Assembly (NCBI GenBank): GCA_005884335.1
Contig: VBCJ01000129.1
Coordinates: forward strand, 1-13,364
Source: Betaproteobacteria bacterium
Lineage (GTDB): Bacteria > Pseudomonadota > Gammaproteobacteria > Burkholderiales > SG8-39
Length of the DNA: 13,364 nt
Direction: 5' to 3'
In this document: in pieces, positions 6,979-12,791 of the stretch
Position numbering within the stretch: position 1 is the stretch's first letter
How the letters are laid out: every line of letters begins with the position of its first letter
Made by a program: the position numbers and the translations under genes
Notes under the pieces: model-generated
What the model was told of the DNA's origin: nothing
Databases searched by the model: none
What the model saw: only the letters and a program-made list of their open reading frames with translations

Positions 6979-7506
6979 GTGAGACGCGCCGTTTTTCTCG
7001 ATCGTGATGGCGTCATCAACCAGTCGATAGTCCGGGACGGCAAACCCTATTCGCCGGAGTCGGTTGCGGAAATGAGAATCATGGACGGTGTCCGCGACGC
7101 GCTCGCGTCGTTGCGGAGCGCCGGGTTTCTGAACATCGTCGTCACGAACCAACCCGATGTCGCAAGCGGAAAGCTGAAAATCGAGACCATCGAGGCCATG
7201 CACCGGCGCCTGAGAAATGAACTGGCGTTGGATGACATCAAGGTTTGCTGTCACGGGGATGCCGATGGCTGCGGGTGTCGCAAGCCGAAGCCGGGAATGC
7301 TCCTGCAGGCTGCTCGCGAATTCGGCGTCGACCTAGGGCAAAGTTTCATGGTCGGGGATCGGTGGCGGGACGTTGCCGCGGGCCAGGCTGCGGGGTGCGC
7401 GAATTTCTTCATTGACTATGGATACGACGAAAAGCGCCCCGATGCCCCCTATATAACGGTAAAATCACTCGCTGAGGCCAGTACCCGGATCCTCGGCAAG
7501 TCATAG
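6979..7506 (+). CDS. HAD-IIIA phosphatase, GmhB (heptose 1,7-bisphosphate phosphatase)-like
   Basis: HAD superfamily subclass IIIA phosphatase, 175 aa. It has the nucleophile motif F-L-D8-R-D10-G-V-I-N, motif II V-T56-N-Q-P-D, a zinc-binding loop C90-C-H92...C98-G-C100, then RKPKPGM (motif III Lys) and motif IV G-D127-R-W-R-D131. GmhB removes the 7-phosphate from a heptose 1,7-bisphosphate before nucleotidyl transfer, and the kinase/nucleotidyltransferase of that pathway is four genes downstream. The zinc loop is shorter (five residues between His92 and Cys98, against about twelve in E. coli GmhB) and the substrate-specificity side may differ. Start: GTG 6979 with AGAGG four bases upstream, 12 bp after the isomerase stop, so clearly in the same operon. 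A histidinol-phosphatase-like activity is the main alternative but does not fit the context. Confidence 0.85.
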   Translation: MRRAVFLDRDGVINQSIVRDGKPYSPESVAEMRIMDGVRDALASLRSAGFLNIVVTNQPDVASGKLKIETIEAMHRRLRNELALDDIKVCCHGDADGCGCRKPKPGMLLQAAREFGVDLGQSFMVGDRWRDVAAGQAAGCANFFIDYGYDEKRPDAPYITVKSLAEASTRILGKS

Positions 7507-7525
7507 GGAAAACAAGGACTAAGCC

Positions 7526-8257
7526 ATGACGACAGCGCATCTGAAGGTGAAACTGTTTGCCGACGGTGCCGATCTGGCCGGCATCAAGGAAATGGCGGCA
7601 AATCCCGCCATCAAAGGTTTCACGACCAATCCGACGCTCATGCGGAAAGCGGGTGTATCCGACTACAAGGCGTTCGCGCTGCAAGCCCTGCAGGTCGTGC
7701 GCGGCCGCCCGATTTCATTCGAGGTCTTCGCCGACGAATTCGGCGAAATGGGGAAGCAGGCTCACGAAATCGCTTCCTGGGGCAAGAACATCTACGTCAA
7801 GATTCCCGTGACCAACACGAAGGGTGAGTTCAGCGGTCCGCTTGTGGAGCGCCTTACCCGCGCCGGCATCCAGGTGAACGTGACGGCCTTGACGACGGTC
7901 GATCAGGTCAAACGCGTCGCCGATCGGCTCGCGCCCGAAACCCCGGCGATCATCTCCGTGTTCGCCGGGCGCATCGCCGATACCGGGCGCGACCCGGTCC
8001 CGATCATGGCCGAAGCCGTGAAGATAATGAAGAAAAAACCGAAATCGGAGCTGATCTGGGCGAGCCCCCGCGAGCTGCTCAACATCTTCCAGGCGAATGA
8101 GATCGGCTGCCACATCATCACAGCGACAAACGATATCCTCAAGAAGCTGCCGCTGATCGGAAAAGACCTTGACGCCTACTCGCTCGAGACCGTCGAAATG
8201 TTCCACAAGGACGCAAAGGCGGCGGGCTACAGCATCGCCACTCGCGAGGCGGCTTGA
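7526..8257 (+). CDS. Short transaldolase / fructose-6-phosphate aldolase family protein
   Basis: Transaldolase-superfamily (TIM barrel) protein, 243 aa, near the short TalC/FSA class rather than TalB (~317 aa). Visible features are the first-strand acid in F-A-D13-G-A-D, the family motif KGFTTNPTLM (30-39), the Schiff-base lysine Lys92 in IYVKIPVTN (89-97), and QVNVTALTTVDQV (116-128), which replaces the TLGTAVY strand of FSA and resembles the NxT strand of transaldolases. Such enzymes transfer or add a three-carbon ketol unit, so this one could build sedoheptulose-7-P or another long-chain ketose phosphate for the isomerase two genes upstream. AAGGA seven bases before ATG 7526 is a good ribosome-binding site. 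It lies 19 bp after the phosphatase gene. Its presence in a nucleotide-sugar operon instead of a pentose-phosphate context is unusual. The donor and acceptor cannot be inferred from sequence. Confidence 0.87.
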   Translation: MTTAHLKVKLFADGADLAGIKEMAANPAIKGFTTNPTLMRKAGVSDYKAFALQALQVVRGRPISFEVFADEFGEMGKQAHEIASWGKNIYVKIPVTNTKGEFSGPLVERLTRAGIQVNVTALTTVDQVKRVADRLAPETPAIISVFAGRIADTGRDPVPIMAEAVKIMKKKPKSELIWASPRELLNIFQANEIGCHIITATNDILKKLPLIGKDLDAYSLETVEMFHKDAKAAGYSIATREAA

Positions 8258-8271
8258 GTCCAAACGGACTT
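8257..8271 (+). other. Small intercistronic hairpin
   Basis: AGTCC (8257-8261) and GGACT (8266-8270) form a 5-bp stem with an AAAC loop immediately after the transaldolase stop, in the widest gap (34 bp) inside the right-hand operon; a few T/C residues follow. It is too weak for a confident terminator but could attenuate or mark an mRNA processing point between the first three and last five genes. Confidence 0.25.
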
Positions 8272-8291
8272 CTTCAACCGGCGGAAGCGTC

Positions 8292-9296
8292 ATGTTCAAG
8301 AGCGTTCTAGTCACCGGCGGCGCAGGGTACGTCGGCAGCCTGCTGACCCCTCAACTGCTCGACCTGGGCTACAAGGTCACCGTGTACGACATCATGTACT
8401 TCGGGGAGGACTTCCTGCCGAAGACCAACCCGAACCTCAAGGTAGTCAGGGGCGACATCCGGGACGTCAGGAAATTCTCGGATGCCCTCAAGGGCGCCGA
8501 GGCGGTGATCAATCTGGCATGCATCTCCAACGACGCCAGCTTCGAGCTTGACGAGAAGCTCTCCACGTCGATCAACCTCGACGCTTTCGAGCCCATGGTG
8601 ATCGCGGCAAAGCAGGCGGGTGCGAAGCGCTTCATCTACGCCTCTTCCAGCTCGGTATACGGGGTGTCAGAGGCGCCCGACGTGACCGAGGACCACCCGC
8701 TGGTCCCACTCACGCTCTATAACAAGTACAAGGGCCTGTGCGAGCCGCGTCTCTTCAAGCACCAGTCCCCCGGGTTCGTATGCGTAACGATCCGGCCGGC
8801 GACGCTGTGCGGCTTCGCGCCGCGCCAGCGTTTGGACCTGTCGGTCAATATCCTGACCAACCACGCCATCAACGACGCGAAAATCACCGTGTTCGGCGGC
8901 TCCCAGAAGCGTCCCAACCTGCACGTGCAGGACATGGTCGATCTGTACAAGCTTCTGCTGACCCTGCCCGATGGGAAGATCGCCGGGCAGATCTTCAACG
9001 CCGGCTTCCAGAACATGTCTATCATGGAGATCGCTCAGACCGTGAAGCGCGTGGTGCGGGAAGTGTTTCCCGAGAAAGGCGAGATCCCGATCGTCACTAC
9101 ACCGACGGACGATATCCGCTCCTACCATGTGAACTCGGACAAGATACAGCGCGCGCTCGGCTTCAAGCCGAAGCACACGGTGGAAGACGCTGTGAGAGAT
9201 CTGTGCGCCGCCTTCAAGGCGGGCAAGCTTCCGAACAGCATGGACGACACCTTCTACTTCAACGTCCGGCGCCTGAAATCCCTCAAGGCCGCATGA
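8292..9296 (+). CDS. NAD-dependent epimerase/dehydratase (extended SDR)
   Basis: Extended SDR, 334 aa. The Rossmann motif is G9-G-A-G12-Y-V-G15, followed by the acidic end of strand 2 (VYDIMYFGED), R-G-D55-I-R-D, FIYASSSSVYG (115-124), and the active-site Y143-N-K-Y-K147. RPATLCGFAPRQRLDLSVN leads into the substrate domain, and a conserved-looking tail ends in DDTFYFNVRRLKSL. It likely epimerises, dehydrates or reduces an NDP-sugar made by the kinase/nucleotidyltransferase two genes downstream; the substrate is unknown. The usual N-x-x-G-T helix start of GalE/RmlB-type enzymes reads SINLDAFEPM here, which marks a separate subfamily. ATG 8292 is preferred (GGAAG four bases upstream; Rossmann strand at residues 3-8); the 41-residue upstream extension falls inside the transaldolase gene. 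Its stop overlaps the next start (ATGA), showing translational coupling with the second SDR. Confidence 0.83.
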   Translation: MFKSVLVTGGAGYVGSLLTPQLLDLGYKVTVYDIMYFGEDFLPKTNPNLKVVRGDIRDVRKFSDALKGAEAVINLACISNDASFELDEKLSTSINLDAFEPMVIAAKQAGAKRFIYASSSSVYGVSEAPDVTEDHPLVPLTLYNKYKGLCEPRLFKHQSPGFVCVTIRPATLCGFAPRQRLDLSVNILTNHAINDAKITVFGGSQKRPNLHVQDMVDLYKLLLTLPDGKIAGQIFNAGFQNMSIMEIAQTVKRVVREVFPEKGEIPIVTTPTDDIRSYHVNSDKIQRALGFKPKHTVEDAVRDLCAAFKAGKLPNSMDDTFYFNVRRLKSLKAA

Positions 9297-10294
9297 CCGG
9301 CCGGCCGATCGCGATCGTCACGGGCGGGGCGGGGTTCATCGGCAGCCACATGGTCGACGTGCTGGTCGAGCGCGGCTTCTCGGTGCGGGCCATCGACAAC
9401 CTGGCGGGCGGCCGCGAAGAAAATCTCGCACTCCACCGCGACAATCCGGACCTGGTCCTGGAGAAGCGAGACATTCGCAGCTGCTCACCCGACGACCGTC
9501 TGTTCCGCGGCGCTCGCTACGTATTTCACTTCGCGGGGATCGGCGACATCGTCCCCTCCATCGAGCACCCCCTCGAGTACATGTCGGCCAACGTTCAGGG
9601 CACGGCACACATGCTCGAGTGCGCGCGGCACGCGCGGGTGGAGAAATTCGTCTATGCCGCTTCCTCGTCGTGCTACGGCCTGGCCAGCGTACCGACACGC
9701 GAAGACCATCCGATCGAGCCGCGCTATCCTTACGCGCTCTCAAAATATCTGGGCGAGCAGGCGGCGTTCCACTGGCATCGCGTCTACAAGCTGCCGGTCA
9801 ACTCGATCCGGATCTTCAACGCCTACGGGACGCGCTCGCGGACATCGGGCGCCTATGGCGCGGTATTCGGCGTTTTCTTGCGCCAAAAGCTGGCCGGCCG
9901 GCCGTACACTGTCGTCGGCGACGGTTCGCAGACCCGCGATTTCACTTACGTGACTGACGTGGCCCACGCTTTTCTCGCGGCGGCAGAAACTCCGCGGATC
10001 GGTCGCGTGTACAACCTCGGCGCCGGCAAGCCGCAATCGGTCAACCGGCTGGTGGAGCTCCTGGGCGGCGAAAAGATCCGCATCCCGAAGCGCCCCGGCG
10101 AGCCCGACTGCACCTGGGCCGACATTTCCCGGATCACCTCGGAGCTCGATTGGCGCCCACAGGTGAGTTTCGAAGAAGGCGTGGGGAGAATTCTCGCCGA
10201 TATCGACTACTGGCGCAGCGCGCCGCTCTGGGATCCGGACTCGATCGACAAAGCGACGAAGACCTGGTTCCAGTATCTGAGCCCGGAGCGCTGA
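9293..10294 (+). CDS. NAD-dependent epimerase/dehydratase (extended SDR, GalE/WbpP-like)
   Basis: Second extended SDR of the cassette, 333 aa, clearly different from its upstream neighbour. It has T10-G-G-A-G14-F-I-G17-S-H, IDNLAGGREENL, F-H-F-A-G at the end of strand 4, the A-N-V-Q-G-T helix start, YAASSSCYG (121-129), the active-site Y147-A-L-S-K151, RIFNAYGTRSRTSGAYGAV and RDFTYVTDVAHAF, all in the order of GalE/RmlB-type NDP-sugar epimerases or 4,6-dehydratases. Having Asn-Leu after Asp35 suggests NAD rather than NADP. With the preceding SDR it gives two consecutive redox/epimerisation steps on one NDP-sugar, as in ADP-, GDP- and CDP-heptose modification; the exact steps are not readable. 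ATG 9293 shares four bases with the previous stop (ATGA), and its own stop (10292-10294) overlaps the next start by one base. Longer in-frame extensions upstream run through the neighbouring gene and are not credible. Confidence 0.84.
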   Translation: MTGRPIAIVTGGAGFIGSHMVDVLVERGFSVRAIDNLAGGREENLALHRDNPDLVLEKRDIRSCSPDDRLFRGARYVFHFAGIGDIVPSIEHPLEYMSANVQGTAHMLECARHARVEKFVYAASSSCYGLASVPTREDHPIEPRYPYALSKYLGEQAAFHWHRVYKLPVNSIRIFNAYGTRSRTSGAYGAVFGVFLRQKLAGRPYTVVGDGSQTRDFTYVTDVAHAFLAAAETPRIGRVYNLGAGKPQSVNRLVELLGGEKIRIPKRPGEPDCTWADISRITSELDWRPQVSFEEGVGRILADIDYWRSAPLWDPDSIDKATKTWFQYLSPER

Positions 10295-11862
10295 TGGTGC
10301 TGCCATCGCTCACCGAGAAATACCGGCACAAGATCAAGACCGCCGACGAGCTGAAGAGGATCGTCGGCCCGCGCCCGCGCGCGAAAAAGGTCATCATGTG
10401 CCATGGCGTGTTCGACGTAGTCCACCCCGGCCACTTGCGTCACTTGCTGTACGCAAAGAGCAAGGCCGACGTGCTCGTAATCAGCATTACCGCCGACATG
10501 CATATCAGCAAGGGACAATACCGTCCCCATGTTCCACAGGACCTGCGGGCGCTCAATCTCGCTGCATTCGAAATCGTCGATTTCGTGCTCATCGACAGGA
10601 ACGCAACACCCATTCAGAACATCGCGCTGCTGCAGCCGGATTTCTTCGCCAAGGGCTACGAATACACCGCCACCGGCGTTCCGCCTAAAACGCAGGAAGA
10701 GATCGTCGCTCTGCAGGAGTACGGGGGCGAGTTGATTTTCACCCCGGGCGATATCGTTTATTCCTCGACAAAGCTGATCGATCTGGCGCCGCCGTCGATC
10801 AGGAATGAAAAGCTGCTTACCTTCATGGAAGGCCAGGGCCTCACCTTCGATTCGCTGAGGTCGGCGCTCGAAAAGCTCGACCGTTTTCGCGTCCATGTCG
10901 TGGGCGATACCATCGTCGACAGCCACACGCAAACCGCGATGATAGGCGGACATACGAAGACTCCGACGATGAGCGTGTTGTACGAGCGTCGTGACGACTA
11001 CATCGGCGGGGCCGCCATCGTTGCCGAACATCTGCGCGCTGCAGGTGCGCAAGTCGTATTTTCCACGGTCCTCGGCAGCGACGCTTTCAAGGACTTCGTT
11101 CTCGACGGGCTCAAAAACCATGGTATAGACTGCCGCGCAATCATCGACCACACGCGCCCAACGACCAGCAAGAACGCGATCGTCGCCGGCGGCTACCGCC
11201 TGCTCAAACTCGATACGCTGGACAACCGCTCGATTTCGGACGAAATCCTCGAGCGTCTCGCCGCAACGCTTCGAGCCGAAAGGAGCGATGCGGTCGTATT
11301 CAGCGACTTTCGCCACGGGATATTCAATCGCCGAACGATCCCCCAGCTGATATCGGCCATTCCGCAAGGGGTGTTCAAGGTCGCCGACAGCCAGGTCGCG
11401 AGCCGCTGGGGAAACATCACCGAATTCAAGGATTTTGACCTGATCACCCCGAACGAGCGGGAAGCGCGATTCGCCCTCGGCGACCAGGATTCCGGCGTGC
11501 GGCCGCTCGCCTCCGCGCTGTATGACAGCGCACGCTGCAAGACGCTCATCCTGAAGCTCGGGGAGCGCGGGGTGCTGACCTGCCGCAGCGCCGATCACGA
11601 GTCGCTCGATTCCTACATCGTGGTCGATTCGTTCGCCGAGCGTGTGGTCGATGCAATCGGCGCGGGCGATGCGCTCCTCGCCTACGCAACCCTGGGAAAG
11701 CTCGCCACGGGATCGGACGCCGTGGCCACAATACTCGGCTCCATGGCAGCGGCATGCGAATGCGAGCTCGACGGCAACGTCCCCGTTACGCCGGCCAACG
11801 TCATGCGCAAGATCGACGGCATCGAGCGCGAAGCCAACTACAACGAGCGCGCCTCGAATTGA
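10294..11862 (+). CDS. Bifunctional sugar-phosphate nucleotidyltransferase–PfkB kinase (HldE-like, reversed domain order)
   Basis: Fusion protein of 522 aa. Residues ~30-165 are a cytidylyltransferase-like domain: C-H-G-V-F-D41-V-V-H44-P-G-H47, Y76-R-P-x-V-P, A-K-G-Y-E-Y near 119-124, and Y156-S-S-T-K160 corresponding to the STTNII end of HldE. Residues ~198-505 are a PfkB/ribokinase domain: V-V-G-D205-T-I-V-D, G238-G-A-A-I, T-P-N-E near the ATP site, and the anion hole with catalytic base D453-A-I-G-A-G-D459. E. coli HldE has the same two activities with the kinase first. Expected work: C1 phosphorylation of a heptose-7-P-like sugar, dephosphorylation by the upstream HAD enzyme, then transfer of a nucleotide (ADP or CDP; specificity not readable) to the sugar-1-P. 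The kinase's GGAAN sugar-binding Asn is Ile242. ATG 10294 shares one base with the preceding stop (TGATG); the last four bases overlap the next gene. Confidence 0.88.
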   Translation: MVLPSLTEKYRHKIKTADELKRIVGPRPRAKKVIMCHGVFDVVHPGHLRHLLYAKSKADVLVISITADMHISKGQYRPHVPQDLRALNLAAFEIVDFVLIDRNATPIQNIALLQPDFFAKGYEYTATGVPPKTQEEIVALQEYGGELIFTPGDIVYSSTKLIDLAPPSIRNEKLLTFMEGQGLTFDSLRSALEKLDRFRVHVVGDTIVDSHTQTAMIGGHTKTPTMSVLYERRDDYIGGAAIVAEHLRAAGAQVVFSTVLGSDAFKDFVLDGLKNHGIDCRAIIDHTRPTTSKNAIVAGGYRLLKLDTLDNRSISDEILERLAATLRAERSDAVVFSDFRHGIFNRRTIPQLISAIPQGVFKVADSQVASRWGNITEFKDFDLITPNEREARFALGDQDSGVRPLASALYDSARCKTLILKLGERGVLTCRSADHESLDSYIVVDSFAERVVDAIGAGDALLAYATLGKLATGSDAVATILGSMAAACECELDGNVPVTPANVMRKIDGIEREANYNERASN

Positions 11863-12791
11863 AGGTCATCGTCGTCGGTCTGGGGGTCCAGGGAACCAAG
11901 CGCCGCGCCGTGGCGAAGGACGAGTTCGTCGCTGCAGTCGATCCGGTGAATCCGGAAGCGCGGTACCGCAAGGTGCAGGACGTGCCCGAGGACCAGTACG
12001 ACGCCGCGCTGGTATGCACCCCCGACCGGCCGAAGCTGGAGCTGCTCGAATATCTGCTCTCGCGGGGCAAGCACGTCCTGGTGGAAAAACCCTTGTGGGC
12101 GCCGCGCGATGAGGACATCGAGCGCCTCGGAAGGCTTGCGCGCGAGCACAAGGCCGTTTGCTACACCGCTTACAACCATCGTTTCGAGCCGCATTACCTG
12201 CGCATGCGGGAGGTCATCGCCTCCGGAGCGCTGGGGAAGCCGTACCACTGCAGAATGTTCTACGGAAACGGGACGGCCCGCCTGGTGCGCGAATCGGCTT
12301 GGCGCGACCAGGGGGCTGGCGTTCTGCCGGACCTGGGTTCGCATCTGCTCGATACCGCGGCATTCTGGTTCGGCGATCTGGGCAGCGATTTTCAGGTGCA
12401 TTTCGCCAGTTGCTTCGAGAACCGTGCCCCGGATCATCTGGTCATTGGTTCCCGCTCCACGCGGCCGCAGCTGCAACTGGAGATGACCCTGCTGTCCTGG
12501 CGCAATCACTTCACTTGCGACCTGTTCGCCGAGCGCGGCTCCGCGCACATCCGGTCCCTGTGCAAATGGGGGCCGACCACGTTTACCCTGCGCACCCGAG
12601 TCCTGCCTTCGGGGAGGCCGCCCGAGGAAACGGTTACGCTCACGCAGGACGATCCGACCTGGTCTGCCGAGTACGCGCACTTCAAGTCGTTGTGCGCGCG
12701 TCCAGAGCCAAGCGATGTTTCGCGTGACCTGTGGATGCAGAAACTGTTGCGAGGACTCGGCGAACAGGCGATGAAATTCACCAGAGCATGA
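11859..12791 (+). CDS. Gfo/Idh/MocA family oxidoreductase
   Basis: NAD(P)-dependent Gfo/Idh/MocA oxidoreductase, 310 aa. The N-terminal Rossmann fold begins at once (MKVIVVGLGVQG, G7-L-G9-V-Q-G12), with VCTP (52-55), the hallmark V-E76-K-P78, Y105-N-H-R-F-E, then G152-A-G-V-L-P-D158-L-G-S-H162-L-L-D165, which matches the catalytic Asp/His stretch of the C-terminal alpha/beta domain. Family members oxidise or reduce a sugar hydroxyl or keto group, often at C3 of NDP-sugars, so it may act before the dehydrogenase that follows. The start is TTG 11859: it overlaps the preceding stop as TTGA, gives a protein beginning directly at the first beta strand, and no ATG or GTG fits as well; a longer in-frame ATG at 11754 would add 35 basic, unrelated residues inside the upstream gene. 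Its stop overlaps the next start (ATGA). Confidence 0.86.
   Translation: MKVIVVGLGVQGTKRRAVAKDEFVAAVDPVNPEARYRKVQDVPEDQYDAALVCTPDRPKLELLEYLLSRGKHVLVEKPLWAPRDEDIERLGRLAREHKAVCYTAYNHRFEPHYLRMREVIASGALGKPYHCRMFYGNGTARLVRESAWRDQGAGVLPDLGSHLLDTAAFWFGDLGSDFQVHFASCFENRAPDHLVIGSRSTRPQLQLEMTLLSWRNHFTCDLFAERGSAHIRSLCKWGPTTFTLRTRVLPSGRPPEETVTLTQDDPTWSAEYAHFKSLCARPEPSDVSRDLWMQKLLRGLGEQAMKFTRA

Noticed and set aside
8738..9292. N-terminal extension of the second SDR gene
   Set aside because: It overlaps the first SDR gene in another frame, is highly basic and low in complexity, and the Rossmann strand begins right after ATG 9293.
9296..9325. GC-rich palindromes (GGCCGGCC and GATCGCGATC)
   Set aside because: Lie in coding sequence and are expected from codon use in GC-rich DNA; no sign of attachment or recombination sites.
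10207..11598. 463-codon open frame on the minus strand
   Set aside because: Exactly antisense to the nucleotidyltransferase-kinase fusion, whose catalytic motifs are intact; the antisense protein shows no family motif. Typical mirror frame in GC-rich coding DNA.
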